From a virus: a stretch of DNA of 64,000 nucleotides. The notes below the pieces were generated by a model. That model was not told the origin of the DNA. It did not search any database and saw nothing but the letters and a program-made list of their open reading frames with translations. Numbering within the stretch: the first letter of the stretch is position 1; the number at the start of each line of letters is the position of its first letter. The translations under genes and the position numbers were made by a program. Positions 48,178 through 55,038 of the stretch are shown here, piece after piece. The stretch is from the IMG/VR virus record IMGVR_UViG_3300046092_000062, positions 125,866 through 189,865 of that record; one strand, given 5' to 3'.

Positions 48178-48741
48178 ATGATCACTTACCGAATTCTATC
48201 TGCGCCTGAGTTACCAAAATACGCTATGTTTCTAAAACAGCGTAATTCCGATTCCCTTAACCTTTATTTCGGACACGCTATGCGCCACGAAATGATTGAT
48301 CATTTAATGGACGGAATGATTGCAGATGCACACTTGCACAATATTGTGGTAGCAGAAGATATTGATCAAGAAATTGTGGGCACTGTGCATATTGCACGTA
48401 TGAGCGACCACGAAGTAGAGTTTGGTGTAATGGTAGCAGAAGCATATCGCAGCAAGGGCATTGCTAGTGGTATGATGGATTATGCTATGACATGGGCACA
48501 AAATAGAGGTTTTAGAGACCTTTACATGCACTGTTTGAGCTATAATGCACCCATCAAGCACCTTGTTACCAAGCACGGACTCGCTATCAGCAGAGACGGA
48601 ATCGAAAGCGATGCCCGTGTTACTATGCCTCCTACTAACATCTTTAGTATTGGGCACGAAATTGCCCTGCGCCAACAGAACGCAGTTAACACAACTCTTA
48701 ACCACACAATTCAAAGTTTTCGTCGAGCGCTAGCGTTATAA
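48178..48741 (+). CDS. GNAT-family acetyltransferase
   Basis: 187 residues with a GNAT fold: the strand EVEFGVMVAEAYRSKGIASG contains the R-x-x-G-I-A acetyl-CoA loop, followed by a helix (MMDYAMTWAQNRGF). The target (protein, antibiotic or small amine) is unknown. The TAA stop is inside the next late promoter. Confidence 0.85.
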   Translation: MITYRILSAPELPKYAMFLKQRNSDSLNLYFGHAMRHEMIDHLMDGMIADAHLHNIVVAEDIDQEIVGTVHIARMSDHEVEFGVMVAEAYRSKGIASGMMDYAMTWAQNRGFRDLYMHCLSYNAPIKHLVTKHGLAISRDGIESDARVTMPPTNIFSIGHEIALRQQNAVNTTLNHTIQSFRRALAL

Positions 48742-48744
48742 ATA
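48737..48744 (+). promoter_or_regulatory. Late promoter with start codon near +1
   Basis: Exact TATAAATA seven bases before the GTG at 48752, with no room for a Shine-Dalgarno site. The upstream TAA stop is inside the box. Confidence 0.75.
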
Positions 48745-48751
48745 CGTTACC

Positions 48752-49669
48752 GTGAAAACATTTGAATTAAACAACTCTTACTCAGATCGCCCTGTTGTCT
48801 ATGTAGATATGGACGGTGTCCTTGCGGACATGTTCGGCGAAGCTGCCCGTCGTGAAGGTGCAACGCATTGGCGTAGAGCACGTAAAGAAAAAGACTGCAT
48901 TGATCAAGTCGCACAAGAACCTGGATTCTTCGCTGAATTGCCAGCATTACCACAAGCAGGTAAACTGCTACATGGTGTGCTGAAATTAGCCGGTGAGTAC
49001 AGTATCTTATCTGCTCCGCTAATGAGCGATGTGGAACAAAGCAGTAGAGAAAAAGCTGACTGGATTGATCGCAAGCTATCTAGAATCCCTCCCGAAAGCA
49101 TTATCTTTGATCACCAAAAGGAAAAGTTTGCTAGACAAGCAGATGGTACTCCTAACATCTTAATTGATGATTGGGATAGCAATATCAAGCTATGGGAAGC
49201 CAATGGCGGCATTGGTATCTTGTACAAAGATGGCGAGTGTGAGCGGGCTTTAAAGAAACTGCACTATGCACTAGAGGGCTTGATCCCTGCTAGTGAAGTA
49301 GAAGACGAAGATGTTGACCTAAGCGTAGAAAACAAACTCTACACCAATCAGCAGGTGCTCAAGTATGTTAAAGGCATACATAATGAATATCATTTAGAAA
49401 AGCCAATTCTGCGACACAAGGTGTGGGTGCTTAAAGAAGTCCCACTAAGTGAGTTGCAGACTCCAGAGTTCTACGATCAAGACGATCCTTACCGCAGAGT
49501 AATCGACTTGGACTGGGACCACATCAACAATGTTACAACCCGTGATATTTTAAAGAAGCCCGTAGTTGCAGACAGCAACGGGTGGTTACTAGATGGCAAC
49601 CATAGGGTTACAGCCGCTAGAGCCAAGGGCTTGCAAAGCATCCGAGCATTAGTTCCGTACCAAGATTAA
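48752..49669 (+). CDS. Fusion: HAD-family 5'-nucleotidase-like domain + ParB-like domain
   Basis: 305 residues from a GTG. The first ~175 residues form a HAD phosphatase with the aspartate nucleophile motif VYVDMDGVLADMFG, a SAPL motif II and IDDWDSN motif IV, as in deoxyribonucleotidases. The C-terminal ~110 residues resemble ParB-like modules, ending LLDGNHRVTAARAKG. The ParB fold is now linked to CTP binding and to nuclease activities, so this could be a nucleotide-responsive phosphatase. The linkage of the two is unusual. Preceded by a late promoter with no leader. Confidence 0.82.
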   Translation: MKTFELNNSYSDRPVVYVDMDGVLADMFGEAARREGATHWRRARKEKDCIDQVAQEPGFFAELPALPQAGKLLHGVLKLAGEYSILSAPLMSDVEQSSREKADWIDRKLSRIPPESIIFDHQKEKFARQADGTPNILIDDWDSNIKLWEANGGIGILYKDGECERALKKLHYALEGLIPASEVEDEDVDLSVENKLYTNQQVLKYVKGIHNEYHLEKPILRHKVWVLKEVPLSELQTPEFYDQDDPYRRVIDLDWDHINNVTTRDILKKPVVADSNGWLLDGNHRVTAARAKGLQSIRALVPYQD

Positions 49670-49676
49670 TAGTGCG

Positions 49677-49701
49677 TATAAATACCTAATACAGGTATTT
49701 T
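49677..49701 (+). promoter_or_regulatory. Late promoter plus leader hairpin
   Basis: TATAAATA (49677-49684) followed by the seven-base-pair hairpin AATACCT/AGGTATT and T residues up to the ATG at 49703. The hairpin contains the only AGG-like Shine-Dalgarno bases and so may hide the site or terminate transcription. Confidence 0.65.
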
Positions 49702-49702
49702 T

Positions 49703-52162
49703 ATGCGCTATAAACAAATCAAAACATTAACAGAACAAACATTATTTGAAGTCAATATGAGCCCAGGCAGCTTGCGTAAACTCGCAAGTCAGATCAATGC
49801 CAAGGCTGGTATGGAATTTGAAATGATTGTTCCTAACGTCAAAATTGATGGTGAAGAAGATTTTGAATCGGAACCCGACTACGAACATGACCCACGCACA
49901 CGCAGCATCAGCGACATTCGTGATTTCTTCCACGATGGTGATCATAACGGACGCCGTGCAGTTGATGAGCTAGTAGAAGAATTAGAACAAGAATTCTACG
50001 AGTGGCGCCAAACGAAAATTGACGAAGAATGGGCCAGTGACGGTTACGAGTTCTTTTCCCAATGGGTTAGAGAAAACGTCAGCGACGATGAATGGCTAAC
50101 CGGCGATGATGAAGACGACGAAAATGAAGCGTTTTCCAAATATATAGATCGCGAATGGGAATCACAAGACCGTGCTTACACAGAAGCATACAATGAATTT
50201 GTTTCTGACCACGAAGACGATTGGGATAGCGGCGATTGGTTGAATGCAGTTGATTATGACTACATGACCGACATTGCCAACAACTTTGATATCAGCTGGC
50301 CTTATTGGACAGAATATCAAGGGGACGATGATAACATGGATGTAGAGAAGGTTGCTGATGATTTTAGCAACGCAATCGGTCGTCCAGTTAATCACAGTAC
50401 CAGCTACCATGGCGCACGCCGAGAAGAAGGCACATACGTAGTCGAACCCGATGGCAGCTTAGAAGGTGACGATAGCGATGATGGTGGTTTAGAATTTGTT
50501 AGCCCACCATTGCCTATTGCAGAATTGCTAAGTGACTTGCAGAAAGTTAAACGTTGGGCCAAGCGTAGAGGTTGCTATACAGGTAGCGATTACGGCACAG
50601 GCCTGCACATTAACGTATCAGTTGATGGTTGGAAAGGGCTTGAGAGTTTAGACTACGTTAAGCTAGCAATCTTACTTGGCGACGAGTACGTGCTAAAGCA
50701 ATTTGAACGACAAAGCAATACCTATTGCAAGAGTGCGTTGGGACTAGTTAAAAACGCAATCAAGCAGAATCCTCTAAGTGCCAAAGAGCTGCTAGAGAAG
50801 ATGAAGAACCACATGAACACTGCGGCCAGCAAGTTGATCCACAGTGGTATCACCAACAAGTTTACTAGTATCAACACCAAAGACGGTTACGTAGAGTTCC
50901 GCAGTCCGGGCGGTGATTGGTTAGATGAATTTGAAGACAAAATTGAACCTACGCTACTACGCTTTGTGGTTGCATTGGATGCAGCAGTACACGAAGACAA
51001 GTACAAACAAGAATACCAAAAGAAGTTGTATAAACTACTAGAGCCAAGCATGGACGAATATGGTGCAATGGTTAAAGACTTCAGTGACTACGTAAGTGGT
51101 GTCGGTGGTGCTCCTGAACAAGTTGTTAAAGACTTTAGACGTGCAGCATTGTCTAAACTGCAACAAAGTAACGTAGGCAAGAAGTCACAGCGCAATGAAG
51201 GCAACTGGGGCTTGTGGGCAAAAGTTCCTAACAGATTCGCCGCATTGAGTACAGACAAGGACAGTGCGTTACGTAGATTTAAATCTAAAGAGGACGGTGA
51301 GGCATGGATGGCTAGTCATGGGCTAAAGCCAGAACGTTTTGACGTTTTAGAAATCCCAGCTGATTATGTACCCTCTGAGCGAAATGTCAATACGTTCCAA
51401 GAGCCAACTGCTAACCGCGGCGACTTAGTTCCACGTGGTCCGGGTCCATGGGAAATTTACAGAATAAGCGATGGTAGCAGTGTAAGAGCATTAGATCAAA
51501 CTAACCGCAACGGAGCTGAAACCGAAGCGAGAACTGCATTAGGGTTGCGTGCCGAAGCTCCTGAGTTATACGGAGTACGTACTCGCCAATCAGCACAACA
51601 GCCAAATTGGGAAATTCGAAACGCAAGTACCAATGGTTTAGTGGATCAGTTTTATGCACCCGACCAGAATACGGCCATTGGCATACAGTTTGATTACTTA
51701 CAAGATCAAGGACTAGATTCAAATGATTACGTGCTTCAAGCTATCGAGCAACCTAGTGCAGCACAAGTAGCACAACAGTCGCACAATGCTCATCAAGCAG
51801 CAAACATGCAAGAGTGGACTATCTTAAATGGCCAGGGCGCAGTGATGGGCAGAGTGCAAGCTGCCACACAAGGTGAGGCTAATCAACGTGCAGCCGGATT
51901 CCTTGGCAGACACCATCCCAACATGATGGGGCAAGAAGTTGAGGTAGTACCGACCGCGGCGCACAATGCTAGACAACAAAGTCAAGCACAGCCTCAGCGA
52001 TTTGAAATCTACAAACGAAGCACAGGTCAACCTGCTGTTGAATTAACTAGCACTAATCAACAAGATGCATGGCTCGAAGCACAAGAGATGTTTAGAACTC
52101 GTTATGCCGCTTACGACCCAGCTGAATATAGCGTTAGAGCTGTAACTCCATCTATCCCGTAA
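49703..52162 (+). CDS. Large amidoligase-like protein with capsid-targeting-like N terminus
   Basis: 819 residues. N terminus MRYKQIKTLTEQTLFE offers LTE and LFE, the kind of cut site used by T4 prohead protease. Residues ~35-440 contain amidoligase_2-like signatures: AKAGMEFEMI at the start, EFVSPPLP, TGLHINVSV, and YVEFRSPGGDW. Such ligases join carboxylates and amines using ATP. A very acidic insert (residues ~50-180) interrupts the domain. The C-terminal third has several Trp-Glu-Ile/Tyr repeats of about 65 residues (PWEIYR, NWEIRN, EWTILN, RFEIYK). Late promoter upstream, terminator downstream. If packaged, it would be the largest internal protein. Confidence 0.8.
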   Translation: MRYKQIKTLTEQTLFEVNMSPGSLRKLASQINAKAGMEFEMIVPNVKIDGEEDFESEPDYEHDPRTRSISDIRDFFHDGDHNGRRAVDELVEELEQEFYEWRQTKIDEEWASDGYEFFSQWVRENVSDDEWLTGDDEDDENEAFSKYIDREWESQDRAYTEAYNEFVSDHEDDWDSGDWLNAVDYDYMTDIANNFDISWPYWTEYQGDDDNMDVEKVADDFSNAIGRPVNHSTSYHGARREEGTYVVEPDGSLEGDDSDDGGLEFVSPPLPIAELLSDLQKVKRWAKRRGCYTGSDYGTGLHINVSVDGWKGLESLDYVKLAILLGDEYVLKQFERQSNTYCKSALGLVKNAIKQNPLSAKELLEKMKNHMNTAASKLIHSGITNKFTSINTKDGYVEFRSPGGDWLDEFEDKIEPTLLRFVVALDAAVHEDKYKQEYQKKLYKLLEPSMDEYGAMVKDFSDYVSGVGGAPEQVVKDFRRAALSKLQQSNVGKKSQRNEGNWGLWAKVPNRFAALSTDKDSALRRFKSKEDGEAWMASHGLKPERFDVLEIPADYVPSERNVNTFQEPTANRGDLVPRGPGPWEIYRISDGSSVRALDQTNRNGAETEARTALGLRAEAPELYGVRTRQSAQQPNWEIRNASTNGLVDQFYAPDQNTAIGIQFDYLQDQGLDSNDYVLQAIEQPSAAQVAQQSHNAHQAANMQEWTILNGQGAVMGRVQAATQGEANQRAAGFLGRHHPNMMGQEVEVVPTAAHNARQQSQAQPQRFEIYKRSTGQPAVELTSTNQQDAWLEAQEMFRTRYAAYDPAEYSVRAVTPSIP

Positions 52163-52169
52163 GACTACA

Positions 52170-52190
52170 AACCCGCTTCGGCGGGTTTCT
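52170..52190 (+). terminator. Intrinsic terminator
   Basis: Seven-base-pair stem AACCCGC/GCGGGTT with TTCG tetraloop, followed by a short T/C run. The next promoter's -35 begins two bases later. Confidence 0.85.
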
Positions 52191-52191
52191 C

Positions 52192-52220
52192 TTGACCAAA
52201 AACTATTTTGGGCGTATAAT
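52192..52220 (+). promoter_or_regulatory. Early promoter, leaderless type
   Basis: TTGACC (52192-52197), 17-base spacer, TATAAT (52215-52220), then six bases to the ATG at 52227. Spacer here lacks the CGAAATGG core. Confidence 0.86.
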
Positions 52221-52226
52221 ATCTAT

Positions 52227-52457
52227 ATGAAAAAATTAAACGTCAACGATATCATGCAGTGGACTGGTACACTCTGCTTCATGGCCATGTACACTTTGAT
52301 GTCAATGAACATCTACCCATGGAACATTGTAGCAGGACTTAGCGGTAGTACTTGCTACTTAATATGGTGTCTGCGTGTTGTAAATAAGCCACAGATGGTT
52401 GTTAACGCAGTGGGCATCATTGTGTGCCTAGTTGGTCTAGTTAAGGCTTTTGGTTGA
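52227..52457 (+). CDS. Small multi-pass membrane protein
   Basis: 76 residues with three hydrophobic stretches (TGTLCFMAMYTLMSM, NIVAGLSGSTCYLIW and VVNAVGIIVCLVGLV). SWEET/semiSWEET-like length and the order of segments suggest a small transporter-like membrane protein, a resemblance only. The TGA stop lies inside the next -35. Confidence 0.65.
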   Translation: MKKLNVNDIMQWTGTLCFMAMYTLMSMNIYPWNIVAGLSGSTCYLIWCLRVVNKPQMVVNAVGIIVCLVGLVKAFG

Positions 52458-52482
52458 CCCGAAATGGATTTCTTGCTATAAT
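52454..52482 (+). promoter_or_regulatory. Early promoter with leader
   Basis: TTGACC (52454-52459), 17-base spacer with CGAAATGG, TGC-TATAAT (52477-52482). Leader with AAAAAGGAG before ATG 52513. The upstream gene's TGA is in the -35 box. Confidence 0.92.
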
Positions 52483-52512
52483 AATGGCATAGTAAGTAAA
52501 AAGGAGTTAGCA

Positions 52513-52938
52513 ATGAAAAACTGGACCGATTCGTGCATTAACTGGCATCAACTCTCTGGTACCGAAGTCAAGCGTTTGCTTGATACTTGGGGCATGACTG
52601 AGCGTCAAATTGCTAACTACGATGTCAAGCATGGGTATGCAACTGCACCCAAAGCAGAACCAGCTACTAAGAAAGTAGTAGAAAAGGCTCCTGCTAAAAA
52701 GACAGCAGAGGCCAAGCCCGCAGCAAAGGCGCCGGCTAAAACTCCTGCTAAGAAAACTGCTACAAAAGTAGTACAAAAAGCTGCCACCCGTCAAAAGCAC
52801 ACCGGTGCAGATGGCGAAATCAAGTTCCTGGATCACCGTGATCTCTATGTGGGATTTTGGGGCGGGCGTGTTGTAGTTACCAAGCGTACCGAAGCTCAGT
52901 GCCGTGCGTACTTGACTGCGAACCACGGCACAGAATAA
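52513..52938 (+). CDS. Protein with H1-like Ala/Lys/Pro linker
   Basis: 141 residues: a folded N-terminal part (residues 1-40), a long Ala/Lys/Pro/Thr linker (AKKTAEAKPAAKAPAKTPAK) like the tail of the H1-like protein at 42300, and a compact C-terminal domain (FLDHRDLYVGFWGGRVVVT). The basic linker may bind nucleic acid. Function unknown. The ATG at 52513 is used; an earlier in-frame start is only translated promoter. Confidence 0.75.
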   Translation: MKNWTDSCINWHQLSGTEVKRLLDTWGMTERQIANYDVKHGYATAPKAEPATKKVVEKAPAKKTAEAKPAAKAPAKTPAKKTATKVVQKAATRQKHTGADGEIKFLDHRDLYVGFWGGRVVVTKRTEAQCRAYLTANHGTE

Positions 52939-52942
52939 ATGG

Positions 52943-52971
52943 TTGACCCGAAATGAATTTTCGGGTATAAT
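52943..52971 (+). promoter_or_regulatory. Early promoter with leader
   Basis: TTGACC (52943-52948), 17-base spacer containing CGAAATG, TATAAT (52966-52971). Leader with CATAGCAAACAAAA motif and CAGGAG before ATG 53002. Confidence 0.9.
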
Positions 52972-53001
52972 AGCTACATAGCAAACAAAACAGGAGTTAG
53001 C

Positions 53002-53328
53002 ATGTTAACGATGTCACTTGAAACTAAAGAATCGAATAACAAGTTTTTCGCATTGCAAGATCGTCGTATGCGCAATCATGCAAACAAAACCCTGTATACG
53101 ACAGCCCAGCAAATTCGCTTGGACCGCATTAAGCTCGCACTCGAGATGGTGCTCCACGGTACTGTTTACGAGCCATCGTATGGTAAGAAAAGTGCCAGTG
53201 TTAAAGTGCAAGACGGTGCCCTAATTGCAGATCGCAAAACACTGCGATTGCTTGAAGAAGACTGGTCAAAGGAAGGCATCTTTAAGAAAGTGTCTGCCCA
53301 AGGCTTTCAATACCACGTGCCACGCTAA
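53002..53328 (+). CDS. Hypothetical protein
   Basis: 108 residues, basic and helical in the first half (RRMRNHANKTLYTTAQQIRL), then a beta-rich end (SAQGFQYHVPR). An alternative start is Met 4. Single-gene unit between two early promoters. Function unknown. Confidence 0.65.
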   Translation: MLTMSLETKESNNKFFALQDRRMRNHANKTLYTTAQQIRLDRIKLALEMVLHGTVYEPSYGKKSASVKVQDGALIADRKTLRLLEEDWSKEGIFKKVSAQGFQYHVPR

Positions 53329-53334
53329 TTTCGG

Positions 53335-53363
53335 TTGACCCGAAATGGTTTTGGTTGTATAAT
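53335..53363 (+). promoter_or_regulatory. Early promoter with leader
   Basis: TTGACC (53335-53340), 17-base spacer with CGAAATGG, TATAAT (53358-53363). The -35 is inside the perfect inverted repeat TTTCGG/CCGAAA. Leader with AAAGGAA before ATG 53394. Confidence 0.92.
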
Positions 53364-53393
53364 ATACACATAGTAAGAAACAAAGGAACTGAA

Positions 53394-53669
53394 ATGCAAG
53401 CTGTTGAAATCGCCCGTGCAATTATTGCTAGCAACTACACTAACGACGAACTGAATAACATCAGTGATGCAATCCGTTTTGTACGTGCGCAAATGATTCA
53501 CAAGAATACAGGCAGCTTGGTTATCGGTACCAAGGTTAAGTTTACACATCCTAAAACCCGTGCAGTGCATTACGGTGTGGTTAAGAAAGTTAAGATCAAG
53601 AACGTGACTGTTCTGGAAAACGGTACACTGAACTGGAACGTTCCGGCTAACATGCTGGAGGCAGCATAA
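53394..53669 (+). CDS. Small hypothetical protein
   Basis: 91 residues: helical N-terminal half (VEIARAIIASNYTNDELNNI) and a beta barrel-like C-terminal half (GTKVKFTHPKTRAVHYGVV) resembling small SH3-like domains. The start at 53394 follows the promoter leader; the longer frame is promoter sequence. Overlaps the next small gene (TAATG). Confidence 0.68.
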   Translation: MQAVEIARAIIASNYTNDELNNISDAIRFVRAQMIHKNTGSLVIGTKVKFTHPKTRAVHYGVVKKVKIKNVTVLENGTLNWNVPANMLEAA

Positions 53670-53746
53670 TGCTTGAAAAGGTAAGTGCGTTCTTGCTTGG
53701 TGTGTTTATTGGTATGAACATTATTGTTTGGGGGTTTATGGTATGA
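53669..53746 (+). CDS. Very small membrane peptide
   Basis: 25 residues, one hydrophobic segment (SAFLLGVFIGMNIIVWGFMV). Starts by overlap with the previous stop (TAATG) and overlaps the next frame by ATGA. Function unknown. Confidence 0.55.
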   Translation: MLEKVSAFLLGVFIGMNIIVWGFMV

Positions 53747-53958
53747 TGGAAATGCGTTGACTTAAACGCCCAATTGGAAACAAACTTAGCGGAACAAAAA
53801 TTGTCACCGTTTACGAACGTGTGCTGCAATACCGCCAAATGGAAGACAAGACAGTTTATGCGCAGGCAAATGCCTTGTCGCAAGACTTTATCGCCCGAGG
53901 TCATCGCAACATGCAATGGTCTGAGTGGACTGACATTCGTGAAGTTGTAGAGGAGTAA
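53743..53958 (+). pseudogene. Small gene interrupted by in-frame TGA at codon 6
   Basis: The frame ATG ATG GAA ATG CGT TGA continues after the TGA (53758-53760) for about 65 clearly protein-like residues (SGTKIVTVYERVLQYRQMED and later DFIARGHRNMQWSEWTDIR) to TAA 53956. The ATGA overlap with the previous gene supports ATG 53743 as the original start. TGA is one base away from TGG (Trp). It is either a recent nonsense change, a sequencing error or a readthrough site. No opal suppressor tRNA is seen in the window. Confidence 0.6.
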
Positions 53959-53960
53959 TC

Positions 53961-54089
53961 ATGCGTAATTTAGCAATTGGCTTTGTTCTTGGTTTGGTTG
54001 TGGCCACTGTTGGCTTTAGCGGTGTTGCAAGGATTCTGGATAAGAGCATCGACTCCGTCAAGACTCACAGCAAGGAATTGGCTCAGTAA
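53961..54089 (+). CDS. Small membrane protein
   Basis: 42 residues with one hydrophobic segment near the start (IGFVLGLVVATVGFSGVA) and a charged tail. GAGGAG lies five bases upstream. Probably a single-pass membrane protein, last of three small genes behind the 53335 promoter. Confidence 0.65.
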   Translation: MRNLAIGFVLGLVVATVGFSGVARILDKSIDSVKTHSKELAQ

Positions 54090-54116
54090 AATGGGCAAAA
54101 AGAATTTAAATTGTGG

Positions 54117-54145
54117 TTGACTCATTATTCGAAATCAACTATAAT
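54117..54145 (+). promoter_or_regulatory. Early promoter with structured leader
   Basis: TTGACT (54117-54122), 17-base spacer with TTCGAA, TATAAT (54140-54145). A hairpin TGTAGC/GCTACA (54154-54159, 54166-54171) begins within a couple of bases of the predicted +1, and the outer arms are the same as in the hsp20 leader. ATG is at 54213, after AATGGAG. Confidence 0.85.
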
Positions 54146-54212
54146 TTAAATACTGTAGCAATGAGGCTACATTGAGAGTGTGTTTTTCAATTAACGTAAA
54201 TGGAGTTTACAA

Positions 54213-54551
54213 ATGACTAAATTGTTCAAAGTCGGTGGTGTTTCTAAGTGCAAATCTGGTTACAAGGTGCGTTTCGCAACTGACATGACCCGCGTCAAGA
54301 TTCTGGCAAAGACTGATACGGATATCCAGCTAATGGATTTGCCCAATGAGATGACCAAGCCTGACTTGGTTACTTATCTTAAGACCACAGACTTGTATGC
54401 CAATGCTGCATACAAAGAGGCGATTGACAATGCTGATGCAAAGTACAACGCCGTGGCAACGGTTAAGGTCACAAAGACCAAAGCAGAAAAGCCAAGCATG
54501 GAAAAGCTCAAGGCTAAGGCCGCAGCTAAAACAGAAGCAGACGCAGCTTAA
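54213..54551 (+). CDS. Conserved hypothetical protein
   Basis: 112 residues: a small N-terminal folded part (KSGYKVRFATDMTRVKILAK), a helical middle and a Lys/Ala/Glu-rich tail (TKAEKPSMEKLKAKAAAKTE). Seen in other phages with no role assigned to my knowledge. Single-gene unit ending in a terminator. Confidence 0.7.
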   Translation: MTKLFKVGGVSKCKSGYKVRFATDMTRVKILAKTDTDIQLMDLPNEMTKPDLVTYLKTTDLYANAAYKEAIDNADAKYNAVATVKVTKTKAEKPSMEKLKAKAAAKTEADAA

Positions 54552-54571
54552 TCAGCAAGTGTGCAAAAACA

Positions 54572-54599
54572 GGGCGAACTTGGCTTCGCCCTTTCTCTT
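54572..54599 (+). terminator. Intrinsic terminator
   Basis: Seven-base-pair stem GGGCGAA/TTCGCCC (54572-54578, 54585-54591) followed by TTTCTCTT. Confidence 0.86.
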
Positions 54600-54627
54600 G
54601 GCTAAATATAGCATATAGGAGAACTTG

Positions 54628-55011
54628 ATGATCAAGTACATTAAAGAAACCACCACGCCAGCGGATGTAATTAGACCTGTGTTCCGCCCAGAACTCAAGC
54701 ATGTGTTTGATGCAAGGGATGCAATTATTACAAAATATAATGTTGCAGGTACCGAAACAACCCACGAAAAAACAGATTTACCAGACGGGTCAAAAATCAC
54801 TGTAATGGTCAAGTTCTTTGAGTCTGTAGAGAAGTTTGATCAATGCTTTGCAGAGTTGCGAGATGCAAATCAAACTATCACTGCAACAGTCAACAATGAA
54901 AATGTCACAGTTGACTCAATCAACCACAATTTTGGAATCACAATTCGATATCAATTGCGTGATGCAGAGACTGACGAAATTGTACGAGATTGGACAGTTG
55001 CAGGTCGTTAA
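54628..55011 (+). CDS. Hypothetical protein upstream of tmRNA
   Basis: 127 residues, beta-rich and acidic (GSKITVMVKFFESVEKFDQC and DSINHNFGITIRYQLRDA). ATG 54628 is preferred over a TTG one codon earlier because TAGGAG lies nine bases before it. No family recognised. The tmRNA promoter begins a few bases after its stop. Confidence 0.65.
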   Translation: MIKYIKETTTPADVIRPVFRPELKHVFDARDAIITKYNVAGTETTHEKTDLPDGSKITVMVKFFESVEKFDQCFAELRDANQTITATVNNENVTVDSINHNFGITIRYQLRDAETDEIVRDWTVAGR

Positions 55012-55026
55012 ATTATAGCCTTGTGC

Positions 55027-55032
55027 TATAAT
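55027..55032 (+). promoter_or_regulatory. tmRNA promoter, extended -10
   Basis: TGC-TATAAT with no good -35 hexamer. Predicted start is around 55039, giving a precursor of about 340 bases up to the terminator at 55357-55380. Confidence 0.7.
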
Positions 55033-55038
55033 GTAAGT

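Noticed and set aside
9387-52512. Frames beginning MVDPKWISCYN or MVDPKWVSCYN at several places
   Set aside because: These residues are the conserved promoter sequence translated in frame; the real starts lie after the -10 box.
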